The position numbers and the translations under genes are program-made. A model generated the notes under the pieces. The model ran no database searches and had not been told where the DNA came from. It saw nothing but the letters and a program-made list of their open reading frames with translations. From the IMG/VR virus record IMGVR_UViG_3300025073_000109, positions 1 through 36,550 of that record: 36,550 bases of DNA. One strand, written 5' to 3'. Positions 24,702 to 31,918 of this stretch are shown in pieces; positions within the stretch are counted from its first letter, which is position 1, and each line of letters begins with the position of its first letter. The stretch comes from a virus.

Positions 24702-24949
24702 TTTGGCTCCTTTTTGGCTAACGACAACTTAACCATTCGATCTTTTTGTGGATAGAATCGTTTTTCGATCTGATCTATTACCTCTTCCAAGCAATAGCCA
24801 AGCGTAATACCTTCTTTCTCGCAAGAAAACCTTCCATCACCTCCAACATCATCGTACAATGTAAAAGACAGTCCTTTCTCTCCATAACTGTTTATGGTAA
24901 TCTTTCCCCAATTATGGGCAAGAACTTCTATAACCTTACTTACGTTCAT
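24698..24949 (-). CDS. Hypothetical protein, 83 aa
   Basis: A small alpha/beta protein, ITINSYGEKGLSFTLYDD in the middle and a Lys-rich C-terminus. The ATG overlaps the upstream stop (ATGA), with GGGGGGAAGA as SD. No family recognised. It belongs to the four-gene coupled unit 25323 to 24109. Confidence 0.65.
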   Translation of the reverse strand: MNVSKVIEVLAHNWGKITINSYGEKGLSFTLYDDVGGDGRFSCEKEGITLGYCLEEVIDQIEKRFYPQKDRMVKLSLAKKEPK

Positions 24950-25323
24950 TCTTCCCCCCGAATCAAAGAAAACAGGTCTTGTATGGCCCTGTATTGAGGA
25001 TTTAAAATGGCCGGGATGCCTTCAAAGATTAAGCCGAAAAGGCAACACAGAGTCATCGTTCCCATAGATAGGGCCGCAGCTCCAACTGGCATTTGCCAGT
25101 CTGAAAAACTGGACACTATATCATTTCCCATATGAATCCATGCCCCGGTAAGGGTTAGGGTTAAAATCAAGCCTATGATCGCGCTAATTAATAACGTCCA
25201 GCCTCGGATAACTGCTTCCCTGACTAGATACGGCCATGACTTTTCGCCAAGAGCACCCGCCCCTTGAATCAGTTCATCTAACTTCTCAACTACAAGCTTT
25301 GTTGAATCGCTCATATCGCTCAT
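24946..25323 (-). CDS. Two-pass membrane protein
   Basis: A 125-aa protein. The ATG at 25323 has a perfect GGAGGGAG SD; a TTG 45 bp further upstream is in frame but has none. A charged helical N-terminus (about 1-45) leads into two hydrophobic segments (about 47-66 and 80-108). The C-terminus is soluble. Such early phage membrane proteins are often involved in superinfection exclusion or host takeover, but that is inference only. Confidence 0.72.
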   Translation of the reverse strand: MSDMSDSTKLVVEKLDELIQGAGALGEKSWPYLVREAVIRGWTLLISAIIGLILTLTLTGAWIHMGNDIVSSFSDWQMPVGAAALSMGTMTLCCLFGLIFEGIPAILNPQYRAIQDLFSLIRGEE

Positions 25324-25371
25324 TTCTCCCTCCAACTTGTAAGGATCGCTTACAGGTTCAACTGTCAAGGA

Positions 25372-25554
25372 TTACTTGACTGTTGATATGTGAAGATTCC
25401 TACCATGTAGTCGCGGGTCCGACCAATCAATGATAAGGCTGCTGACTCGGTTATACATCGTGTCCACGGCAAGGACAGGTAGATTAAACGTGGGTGCATA
25501 ATAAGCATTAAGAGTCAAAAGAAATTCGAGAAGCAAGAAGTTACTACTCCACAT
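25372..25554 (-). CDS. Small protein with hydrophobic N-terminus
   Basis: A 60-aa protein beginning MWSSNFLLLEFLL, with a hydrophobic stretch over residues 5-20 that could be a signal anchor. It overlaps the end of the metallophosphoesterase gene by 11 bp and has AGAGG upstream. The remaining sequence is not recognised. Confidence 0.58.
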   Translation of the reverse strand: MWSSNFLLLEFLLTLNAYYAPTFNLPVLAVDTMYNRVSSLIIDWSDPRLHGRNLHISTVK

Positions 25555-26551
25555 AATAATCCTCTAATTGAAACAGATCAGGATGGTCTATCCACGTTCC
25601 GAGTTTGCCGTTCTTGATCCAAGCGAATCCATTGACCCACTTGTAATTTCCAGTATCCCGTTTATTATAGTAGAACACTTTCTCAGGATCGCAACCGCAG
25701 CCGAGACGGACTGCCAACTTGATCCCATCCAGACACACCCGCACCCCGTAATTGTGAACGTGGGTCCCGACGATGTGCATGTTGTGCTTATAAGCAAGTT
25801 TTTCCTCCGAGTTGGGCGGAATGTTAGTCATTACCGAGGGGTGGGTGATGCGGAATTTACCATTGATCGTACACCACGCATCGTTGTAGATAAACACCTT
25901 TTCGCCGGTCAGGAACGCCTTATACTCATGCCATGCACTGTCAGCCGCTTGTTCCTTCTCGGCCCGGACAATCTTCGTGTACTTCGCCAAGTCATCGTTC
26001 TGCATCATCATGCGCTTAATACGCTTCAAGAACTTGATGAGGCGTTCCTCGTGGTTGCCCCGCGTAAGATGTATCTCGTCAAACCAGCCGGTCAGCTTAT
26101 GCAACAAGTCGCGGCCAATCAGCAGTTCATCTACGCTATCAAACTGATCTCCACCGAAGTCAAACTTGGATAAGTCCTCAAAATCAAACCAATCCCCCGG
26201 TAGCAACAGTTTCTTGATGTTCAACTTCCGCGCCGTCTGAACCATTTTCTCCAGTGTGGGCCAGTGAACAAAGGGGCAATGACCGTCCGCGAATATCATC
26301 CAGTCACCCTCAAACTTCGGCGCGGTATTCCAGCGCTTCGGTACAAATTTACCGAGAACATCCTGGTAGTCATCGGCGGTTCTCTTGCGGCTACCGTCCC
26401 GCGTCCGGTAATCCTTAATAGTCGCCCTCGCTAAGTTGTAACTCTGCATAGCGGCTTCTACCCCATACGTTTCGGCGTAAAGAGCTACTTCGTGCATACG
26501 AGTGGTACTGGTCTGCGAATCATCGCGGTCAGCACGATATTTGACTGCCAT
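25544..26551 (-). CDS. Metallophosphoesterase with N-terminal HTH-like region
   Basis: A 335-aa protein of the calcineurin-like phosphoesterase superfamily with a full metal-ligand set: FADGHCPF (D89, H91), LPGDWFD (D120), TRGNHEE (N166, H167), ITHPS (H237) and GTHVHNYG (H264, H266). This predicts a di-metal phosphodiesterase or phosphatase. Residues 16-52 look like a helix-turn-helix (VALYAETYGVEAAMQSYNLARATIKDY), which may guide it to DNA. The gene is coupled to the dNMP kinase (TAATG). The substrate is unknown; phage relatives are proposed nucleases or DNA-repair factors. Confidence 0.88.
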   Translation of the reverse strand: MAVKYRADRDDSQTSTTRMHEVALYAETYGVEAAMQSYNLARATIKDYRTRDGSRKRTADDYQDVLGKFVPKRWNTAPKFEGDWMIFADGHCPFVHWPTLEKMVQTARKLNIKKLLLPGDWFDFEDLSKFDFGGDQFDSVDELLIGRDLLHKLTGWFDEIHLTRGNHEERLIKFLKRIKRMMMQNDDLAKYTKIVRAEKEQAADSAWHEYKAFLTGEKVFIYNDAWCTINGKFRITHPSVMTNIPPNSEEKLAYKHNMHIVGTHVHNYGVRVCLDGIKLAVRLGCGCDPEKVFYYNKRDTGNYKWVNGFAWIKNGKLGTWIDHPDLFQLEDYYVE

Positions 26552-27672
26552 TATTTATCTCCCTGTTCGGTTTCACAATCGCAACCGCACTGGCAATCCG
26601 GCTTCATGCCATGCAGGACGATTTGGGCAATGTGATCAGCTTGATAGTCGAGGTTGTTCAGGCTTGTATTATTCAGGACTACATAGTCCCAATTCCATGC
26701 TTTTATCGAGTCTAAATCTGTCTCACTGATGTCTGCCAGATCGGGACAGCCCCTTGCTTCGCGGACTTCGGATGTTGCATCCACGCGCACCATATAGAAG
26801 TCATTCTTTTTGAAGTGGTTATACTCGTTACGGAACCGACAATTCGGAATTATTGCATTCGGATTGCAAGGTAGCCGGTGTATCCAGTAGTCCGGTTCAG
26901 CCGCCCGTCTGCGCTGGCCGAGTTCAATCAACTCAGGCCGGAAATTTTCTTTGTTGGCGTTGATTCGCTCAAGCAAAGGGTCAAGGCCGTGCTCCGCGTA
27001 TTCTACCTGCCACTTTTCTTTCGCAAATTCTTCCAGCACGGCATCGCTAAATGACTCGACATGCCAAGGAGCGCCAAGTTTACCTGTCAACATCATAGCC
27101 AGTGTTGACTTGCCTGCACGCGCCTTACCGGAGATAGCGATACCGGCATACGGCTTGCGCCGATAGTTAGTTCCGTGTTCGGGGCACTCTGCGTGCGTAG
27201 TGCAGACAGAGGCGGGGTCATCTGGATCATCTTCGATAAAGTCCGGCATGCCGACTGCTTTCAGTTCAAGGCCGCACCAGCACTTTGCCACAGGTGGAGC
27301 AGGATATTCTATGGTATAAGATTCTAAAACAGGAGATTCAGGTTCGGTCGGCTTTTCTACCACTTGGTCGGAATCCATAGCCTTTGGCGTATAGATAAAC
27401 TTCGGCAGGGGCGTTGTCGAGATCGGAATATCCGAATTGGCTTCAATACTTTCTTCATCGTAAGTTAGTGGCTTTGGTATTGGTAAAAAATCTTCCAATT
27501 TCTCCCTTAATGTCGCATTATTGAACAAGCCGTAATCCAGCGGCAATTCTTCCCAACTATGGCGGCAACGCTGACAAGTCCGCGTAAGATACGCACCCAA
27601 GTAAAAAGTACCGATTCTATCGGCCGTCTGTCCGCACTTCGGGCAACTCGCATTCGGGTTATAGACTTTCAT
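26551..27672 (-). CDS. Deoxynucleoside monophosphate kinase with zinc-ribbon extensions
   Basis: A 373-aa protein. The C-terminal half (about 170-355) resembles T4 gp1-type dNMP kinases: Walker A GKARAGKST (182-190), FSDAVLEEFAKE, ELIELGQRRRAAEPDYW, IIPNCRFRNEYNHF, MVRVDA-SEVREARGC and a SETDLD...WDYVVLNN end. It would phosphorylate dNMPs for phage DNA synthesis. The N-terminus has a CPKC...CQRC ribbon (10-36) and a second Cys cluster at 131-163. The last residues are a Cys-rich CQCGCDCE tail. Such long zinc-binding additions are not part of the classical enzyme. Confidence 0.85.
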   Translation of the reverse strand: MKVYNPNASCPKCGQTADRIGTFYLGAYLTRTCQRCRHSWEELPLDYGLFNNATLREKLEDFLPIPKPLTYDEESIEANSDIPISTTPLPKFIYTPKAMDSDQVVEKPTEPESPVLESYTIEYPAPPVAKCWCGLELKAVGMPDFIEDDPDDPASVCTTHAECPEHGTNYRRKPYAGIAISGKARAGKSTLAMMLTGKLGAPWHVESFSDAVLEEFAKEKWQVEYAEHGLDPLLERINANKENFRPELIELGQRRRAAEPDYWIHRLPCNPNAIIPNCRFRNEYNHFKKNDFYMVRVDATSEVREARGCPDLADISETDLDSIKAWNWDYVVLNNTSLNNLDYQADHIAQIVLHGMKPDCQCGCDCETEQGDK

Positions 27673-28056
27673 TTAAGCCTCCACGCCGAAACGTTGGCAT
27701 AGTGCAAGGATAATAGCTTTCTTTAAAGGATATGCGTCAGCAAAAATATCACAAGCAATCAAATCAACGCGGTAGAATTGGCCGACCTCTTGTTTCTGTT
27801 CCTCGCTCCACGTTCCTGAAAAATAATCAATATCAAAACCATCATCGCCGCTCCATCGTTCCATTAGCGTGCTCAAACAGCCAATGCCCATTTCTTCCGG
27901 TTCGTACCATAGCCATCTTTCTACGTCTGCTTCGGGATCGGCAAAATTCTCAACCGCCACTTCCGTTCCATCCGGCAGGACCATGACCGTATAGCCATCA
28001 TCTTCGTTTTTTGCTTCAACGGCTCCTGCGGCCAGCCAAAACTTTTCGAGATTCAT
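27673..28056 (-). CDS. Acidic hypothetical protein, 127 aa
   Basis: The ATG at 28056 has AGGAG seven bases upstream and overlaps the stop of the upstream small membrane gene (ATGA). A longer in-frame extension to 28137 overlaps that gene entirely and lacks an SD. The protein is strongly acidic (MNLEKFW start, many Asp/Glu around 20-80), with a helical C-terminus. The acidity recalls DNA-mimic or anti-restriction proteins, but no family is recognised. Confidence 0.68.
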   Translation of the reverse strand: MNLEKFWLAAGAVEAKNEDDGYTVMVLPDGTEVAVENFADPEADVERWLWYEPEEMGIGCLSTLMERWSGDDGFDIDYFSGTWSEEQKQEVGQFYRVDLIACDIFADAYPLKKAIILALCQRFGVEA

Positions 28057-28196
28057 TGGGGTTCTCCTGCTCTTAGTAGTTTTACGAGCAAACCTATCGG
28101 CGCAACTGTCACCATCAGAATGGCTATTATAATCCATGCAATCAGTATAAATATCCAGTAGAGGATTATTTCTAATATATCAAATAAAAGTTTCAT
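28053..28196 (-). CDS. 47-aa membrane peptide
   Basis: The ATG at 28196 follows GGAGG. The product is 47 aa: an MKLLFDILEI start, a hydrophobic core over about residues 9-40 rich in Ile/Leu/Trp, and a short polar end LRAGEPQ. The stop overlaps the next ATG (ATGA), and the codons for AGEPQ contain that gene's AGGAG SD. It is clearly a membrane peptide by composition; the role is unknown. Confidence 0.68.
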   Translation of the reverse strand: MKLLFDILEIILYWIFILIAWIIIAILMVTVAPIGLLVKLLRAGEPQ

Positions 28197-28208
28197 TTGC
28201 CCTCCTTA

Positions 28209-28589
28209 TCAGAATGGCAGCGGTTCATCAGCCTTCGGTTCATCGGCAACTACTTCGTATGTCTCTCCATCAGCACCAACTACTATATCTTCTACTTTCT
28301 TGCCCTGTTCCGCACCTATCGTTACCTCAAATAGCACTATATTAGTATATAACTTGTCATTATACTTATTATACTGTATAGTTCCCTTGCCGCTGAAGTA
28401 GTCCCCTTTCTTGATGTTAGCCGCTATGATAGCTACTTCACCCCACGCTTGGCAGTTATGCCATTGAGTATATTGCTTGTTGCCCACGGCCACGGACCAT
28501 ATACATAGCTGCTTACCTTTGGCGGTTGTCCTGAACTCGGCGTCTTTACTTGCATGGCCGGTGATTTCTACCTTGCAAAAACCCGACAT
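28209..28589 (-). CDS. ssb: Single-stranded DNA-binding protein
   Basis: A 126-aa bacterial-type SSB. The OB-fold region (1-100) shows KVEITGHASKDAEFRTTAKG, ICIW-like SVAVGN, WHNCQAWGEVA and KGDYFSGKGTIQY. The C-terminus is acidic and ends DEPLPF, matching the SSB tip that recruits repair and replication proteins. It would coat phage ssDNA in replication and recombination. It has an AAAGG SD and follows a structured 150-bp gap after ruvC. Confidence 0.93.
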   Translation of the reverse strand: MSGFCKVEITGHASKDAEFRTTAKGKQLCIWSVAVGNKQYTQWHNCQAWGEVAIIAANIKKGDYFSGKGTIQYNKYNDKLYTNIVLFEVTIGAEQGKKVEDIVVGADGETYEVVADEPKADEPLPF

Positions 28590-28614
28590 TGGTTATCCTT
28601 TCTTGATAAAAGCA

Positions 28615-28671
28615 GGCGGCTGGCCGAATGTCCGCAACTTCGGTGCGGAATTTTATTCGGCCTGCGCCGCC
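28615..28671. other. Long nested stem-loop between ruvC and ssb
   Basis: Within the 153-bp gap between ruvC and ssb (28590-28742) three nested perfect stems are seen: 28615-28620 with 28666-28671 (6 bp), 28622-28629 with 28655-28662 (8 bp) and 28631-28636 with 28644-28649 (6 bp). Read on the plus strand, the tip contains a C(UUCG)G tetraloop if one A is bulged out. The rest of the gap holds two weaker hairpins (CCACG/CGTGG and ATATC/GATAT). No T-run follows on either strand. It could be an mRNA element of ssb, an antisense RNA or a protein-binding DNA structure. Confidence 0.55.
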
Positions 28672-28742
28672 GCGTCCACGCCCCGAAGTAACGTGGAGTT
28701 ATACCGACAATATCTGAACATGGATATAGTTCGTCTCGCCGA

Positions 28743-29267
28743 TTACCATGTTTTGAGTTTGGAATTTTCATCCAAAACAATAGCAAGAGCCAATGCTGAC
28801 CAAATATCCTTCACAACGCCTTCAAGCTTCTCCCCTTTGCGGGCCTCACCATATCTCTGCCTGATCGCTTGCCGAACATCCGCATCAGTTTTACATCCAC
28901 CCAAAGCTCCTTTGATTGTAGTACGGGCATAAAGCCTGACAGGAATTACGGTGGGAACAACAGCCATTTCGTATCCAGCGGCTTGAATCATGCTACCGAC
29001 AAAAAGAATAGTTTGAAACGTAGAACGGCCAACCGCATGTCCGTAACATTGAATCATTTCTATAGCAATTAGCTCAATGTCAATATTGATTATAGCCCGG
29101 CTAATGACATTGTGCATTTCTTCGTTGGGCAAGATTGCCTTATCGTCAATAGGCGGACCCGCTTCATCACCCATACCAGTATCAATAACAAAGTCATGGC
29201 GCTCTGTATCCCACATGACGTAAGCGCTTTGTTCCGAACCTGGATCAATCGCCAAGATTTTTGCCAT
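28743..29267 (-). CDS. ruvC: RuvC-like Holliday junction resolvase
   Basis: A 174-aa protein. The ATG at 29267 (MAKILAIDPG) has AAGGAG upstream; a longer frame upstream overlaps the previous gene and is not used. The RNase H-like fold residues are visible: D8 in LAIDPGS, E70 in LIAIEMIQ, and D154 in KDIWSALALA near the C-terminus (the usual second Asp of the last motif is Ser). KTDADVRQAIRQRYG is typical of phage RuvC. It should resolve branched DNA during recombination or before packaging. Confidence 0.87.
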   Translation of the reverse strand: MAKILAIDPGSEQSAYVMWDTERHDFVIDTGMGDEAGPPIDDKAILPNEEMHNVISRAIINIDIELIAIEMIQCYGHAVGRSTFQTILFVGSMIQAAGYEMAVVPTVIPVRLYARTTIKGALGGCKTDADVRQAIRQRYGEARKGEKLEGVVKDIWSALALAIVLDENSKLKTW

Positions 29268-29493
29268 TCTTCTCTCCTTCTTTCGCCAACGCTTTCTTGC
29301 ATTTTTTACATATACAATCGGGATTGTAGCCGCCCAACCTATCTGGCTCAATGAACGGACAGCCATAATCAGGTGCAATCTCCGTGCGGCCACAATAAGC
29401 CCGATATTCACAAACCAGAAAATCAGGCGCGGATGTCGCAGTAATGCCCGGTCCCGCGAAATCTTTAAGCAAATGCAACTTATCGTAGTACAT
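29245..29493 (-). CDS. Small cysteine-containing protein
   Basis: An 82-aa protein with AGGAG seven bases before the ATG. It has C28, C34 and C45 in the middle and CICKKC near the C-terminus, so it could bind zinc. The last 23 bp overlap the start of ruvC and supply its SD. Family not recognised. Confidence 0.62.
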   Translation of the reverse strand: MYYDKLHLLKDFAGPGITATSAPDFLVCEYRAYCGRTEIAPDYGCPFIEPDRLGGYNPDCICKKCKKALAKEGEKNGKNLGD

Positions 29494-29668
29494 TCTTTTC
29501 TCCTACTCTTGGCCTATGCCTTGTCCTCTCCTTGCCGTAGCCAGCCGGAGAACCGTTGATGTAAAGGTAGCCTTCGTGTTTGACAATCAGCAATGGCCGC
29601 TCCCGGAGTTCCTTCATCTGCTTGCGCCACGCTTCTGAGCTACACGGCCAACCATGTGGGTGTGTCAT
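29480..29668 (-). CDS. Hypothetical protein, 62 aa
   Basis: A basic 62-aa protein (MTHPHGWPCSSEAW start, a beta hairpin LLIVKHEGYLYINGSPAGYG, basic end). The ATG overlaps the upstream stop (ATGA). It overlaps the next gene by 14 bp, and its last codons include that gene's AGGAG. No domain recognised. Confidence 0.6.
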   Translation of the reverse strand: MTHPHGWPCSSEAWRKQMKELRERPLLIVKHEGYLYINGSPAGYGKERTRHRPRVGEKNVLR

Positions 29669-29895
29669 GTCCTTTTAATCCATTCCTGCCGGATAAGTTC
29701 CGCCATTAAGGCGGTAACGCAGTTAGTCCGTGCGACTATATCGTCGAGGTCTTGCAACTCTGAGTCGCTAATCGTAGGAATACAGCGTTCTTGTGCTGCT
29801 TTGTAACCTTGGTACATCCTTTGGTCAAGAAGTTTAGGAATTACAATTAAATCATAATCCCCTTCCTCTTCCCATTTATGAATGAAAAATTTCAT
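29665..29895 (-). CDS. Hypothetical protein, 76 aa
   Basis: The ATG at 29895 has AGGAG at seven bases. A competing ATG five bases upstream gives only two codons, and a longer in-frame extension has no SD. The product begins MKFFIHKW, has a beta-alpha pattern (DYDLIVIPKLL) and a helical C-terminus with one Cys. Not recognised. Confidence 0.62.
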   Translation of the reverse strand: MKFFIHKWEEEGDYDLIVIPKLLDQRMYQGYKAAQERCIPTISDSELQDLDDIVARTNCVTALMAELIRQEWIKRT

Positions 29896-29949
29896 TTCAT
29901 TTCTCCTTTTCCGCCCAGGATAGAAATTCTTCAACCGTTGGAAAGTGAG

Positions 29950-30366
29950 TTATTTTTGATCGGAAATACCATTGTGATACGCCGCGCCGTGACGCGTAAA
30001 TTCTATTTCATCATATTCTTCGATTTGCCTTAAAGTTCTTGTCCAGCTTCCCTCGAATCTTATCGCCCGATCATCTATAAAATATTTTGCTGGAGGCTTT
30101 CCGGGATTCTGATGGTCAAAAACAGGGGCATTGTTTATAAAATCATAAATAATTCCATTTCTTTCAAGCCACCTTTGAATTACCTCAACATTGCCTCTTG
30201 TACTAAAAACACAAATAGTAAATCCTTTCCCGCTCAAATGGAACATCGCTTCTTGCGCTCCCGGAATTGGATCGCCTATTACATCTGGCCCAAGCCAACC
30301 GTTATATTGAGCCAATGTACCATCAAGGTCAACGCATACCAAAGGCTTATTGCGATAATCGGTCAT
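29950..30366 (-). CDS. HAD-superfamily phosphatase
   Basis: A 138-aa protein with all four HAD motifs: VDLDGTLA (D13 nucleophile, D15), VFSTRG (S55), a Lys near residues 90-94 (NPGKPPAKY), and FIDDRAI (D98, D99). It resembles compact phage HAD proteins related to polynucleotide 3'-phosphatases or 5'-nucleotidases; the substrate cannot be read from sequence. Its ATG overlaps the upstream zinc-ribbon stop. Confidence 0.85.
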   Translation of the reverse strand: MTDYRNKPLVCVDLDGTLAQYNGWLGPDVIGDPIPGAQEAMFHLSGKGFTICVFSTRGNVEVIQRWLERNGIIYDFINNAPVFDHQNPGKPPAKYFIDDRAIRFEGSWTRTLRQIEEYDEIEFTRHGAAYHNGISDQK

Positions 30367-30494
30367 TTGGCCTCCTTTAATCTATTTATCAATTCCACCG
30401 CTCGATCAAGCGCACAGTTCCAGCAGAAGATTTCGCCATTGTAATTTTCGTAAGGCTCAGTCTTGATTTTTGCACCGCACTTAGAGCAGGTCAT
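30363..30494 (-). CDS. 43-aa zinc-ribbon protein
   Basis: A short frame with ATG at 30494 and AAGGAG upstream. The product begins MTCSKCGAKI and has a second CWNC pair about 20 residues later, giving a four-cysteine zinc site, then a helix (DRAVELINRLKEAK). The stop overlaps the HAD start, and the last codons (KEAK) spell its GGAGG SD. Confidence 0.7.
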   Translation of the reverse strand: MTCSKCGAKIKTEPYENYNGEIFCWNCALDRAVELINRLKEAK

Positions 30495-30631
30495 TTGGAC
30501 TCCTTGTAACAGGCAAAATTAAAACAAGCCACCGCGATCCATGCGCCCATCTCTGACCAATCTTTCATACTTGCATTTGCAATCGCCGCCAAGGCCGCGA
30601 GTATGGTTCCGACTAAAAATAAAGCCTTCAT
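30491..30631 (-). CDS. 46-aa membrane or exported peptide
   Basis: The ATG at 30631 has AAGGAGAGG upstream. Residues 1-20 are hydrophobic and end ANA, so they could be a signal peptide or a membrane anchor. A second hydrophobic patch (30-41) holds two Cys. The stop overlaps the next ATG, and the terminal KESK codons contain AGGAG for it. Function unknown. Confidence 0.62.
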   Translation of the reverse strand: MKALFLVGTILAALAAIANASMKDWSEMGAWIAVACFNFACYKESK

Positions 30632-30687
30632 TTCCTCTCCTTGTTGTAACTGGACGCCTACGGTGCGATTTAAAGCACGATCTATTT

Positions 30688-30981
30688 TCAGCCACCTTTG
30701 TGCCGCAGAGATACTTTGCGTTGACGTACCGCTTCCGTAGAAACCGTAGCAGGCGTATCCTCGACCATGAGGTGCTTTAATACTTCAACCTGGTCTGGCC
30801 GGTCAAGTTCTATTGCTTTATCGACTGCTTTTTGCAAGGTATCTCTTTTGCCCCTGAGTAACCTCTGGACACAATCAGAGCATACTATACTGGCTACGCC
30901 GTCCCCTACCCGACAAGGCCAGCGCTTCTTCTGGTAGAAGTTCCATGCGTGTTCGATGCCGCCGCAGAAGATACAGGTCAT
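30688..30981 (-). CDS. Zinc-ribbon hypothetical protein
   Basis: A 97-aa protein with CIFC at residues 3-6 and CSDC at about 34-37 forming a zinc ribbon, followed by a helical charged middle (LQKAVDKAIELDRPDQVEV) and a basic end. ATGA overlap with the upstream gene. Between its stop and the next gene (30632-30687) there is no coding sequence, only a weak GTGC/GCAC hairpin. Possibly a nucleic-acid-binding regulator. Confidence 0.68.
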   Translation of the reverse strand: MTCIFCGGIEHAWNFYQKKRWPCRVGDGVASIVCSDCVQRLLRGKRDTLQKAVDKAIELDRPDQVEVLKHLMVEDTPATVSTEAVRQRKVSLRHKGG

Positions 30982-31235
30982 TTCGAGTTCTCTTTATATT
31001 TCTTAGCTCTTTCTTCAAGCCAAGCCTTGTGTTGTTTTCTTTCTTCAATAGCCGATTCTAAGGCTTTTTCTATAGTCTTTCCTTCTCCGTATCCAACGGT
31101 CAAGTTGTGTTCATAATTAGGCAAAAATACTATCCATTTGCCGGACTTATGGCGGATGGTTATATCCTGGTATTTTCTATGAAATATTTTATCGGCAAAT
31201 CTCAAAAGAGCGATTGCGGTTTCTTCAATGGTCAT
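30978..31235 (-). CDS. Hypothetical alpha/beta protein, 85 aa
   Basis: Helical start (MTIEETAIALLRFADKIF), two beta strands (DITIRHKSGKWIVFLP), then a long Lys/Glu-rich helix. ATGA overlaps on both sides. It resembles many small early phage proteins of a beta-sheet-plus-helix type, but no named family is recognised. Confidence 0.63.
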   Translation of the reverse strand: MTIEETAIALLRFADKIFHRKYQDITIRHKSGKWIVFLPNYEHNLTVGYGEGKTIEKALESAIEERKQHKAWLEERAKKYKENSK

Positions 31236-31483
31236 TTTCCGTTTCTCCTGTGCTTCAGATCCAGCGCATGCACTGCTCTTCTGAGCGCGATGATCCGGCC
31301 AGTCCGGCGGCAGAATTGGTCAAGAGGGCTACAGTAGGCACGGCCAACTGCAAGTAGCGTTTCGCCATGTGGAGCATAAAGGCAGCACTCGGTTCGGTGA
31401 AGGGAATAATTGTACTCTATCTCTTCCACTCCCGCTTGTTCCAGTAGCGGAATCAGTTCGGGTATGTCAACTTTTCCGCGCAT
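31232..31483 (-). CDS. Hypothetical protein, 83 aa
   Basis: AGGAGG lies six bases before the ATG at 31483. The protein is alpha/beta with three Cys (CC at about 33-34, C51, C58) and a basic C-terminus ending RRNGK, whose codons carry part of the next gene's initiation region. Not recognised. Confidence 0.62.
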   Translation of the reverse strand: MRGKVDIPELIPLLEQAGVEEIEYNYSLHRTECCLYAPHGETLLAVGRAYCSPLDQFCRRTGRIIALRRAVHALDLKHRRNGK

Positions 31484-31918
31484 TTATTCCTCCTTAAACC
31501 ACCATTTTTTGTTATTGTCGTACTTCCAGTGCAGATCAAAGGTGTCGGCTACTCCGGTATTTTTGTTTCGATAAAGTACAGTCGCGGAAACCGAATCAAT
31601 CCAGTTGCCAGACCAGCCAAGCACCAGATGCTCGGTATAACCTATCCCTATGTCTCTGTGCGGCGGGTCGGACAGGTCTATGTCGCGCTGAAAGATTTGA
31701 GACACCAAGAAACGTTGCTCTCTTATAGAAACAAAGCCTTCGTCTGTGATGAAAAGAGTGTCCCGAAGCGTGTCTCTTACCGCCGGTTGCACAGGTTGAA
31801 TAACTTTGATCGTGCAGCCACCTATCCCCATTAGCCAACAGGTCGCAATAAGCGCCCCGATAGCAGCACCTAAATATAGCATGAATAAGCGTAGCTGTTC
31901 TGAACAGGCCCGGTTCAC
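31484..31918 (-). CDS. Lipoprotein or membrane-anchored protein candidate
   Basis: A 144-aa protein with a GTG start overlapping the upstream stop (GTGA) and a GGAGGGG SD. Residues 12-35 are hydrophobic and end in GIGGC, a possible lipobox with the Cys at residue 35. The mature part is beta-rich with Asp-Thr repeats (RDTLRDTLF) and many aromatics near the C-terminus (WKYDNNKKWWFKEE). A lipoprotein displayed at the membrane or outer membrane by an early phage gene could block superinfection; this is inference. Confidence 0.65.
   Translation of the reverse strand: MNRACSEQLRLFMLYLGAAIGALIATCWLMGIGGCTIKVIQPVQPAVRDTLRDTLFITDEGFVSIREQRFLVSQIFQRDIDLSDPPHRDIGIGYTEHLVLGWSGNWIDSVSATVLYRNKNTGVADTFDLHWKYDNNKKWWFKEE

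Noticed and set aside
25323-25368. TTG start extending the two-pass membrane protein by 15 residues
   Set aside because: No SD there, whereas ATG at 25323 has a perfect GGAGGGAG.
28568-28786. 72-aa minus-strand frame between ruvC and ssb
   Set aside because: It overlaps both neighbours, has no SD, and its odd composition is explained by the GC-rich hairpin sequence.
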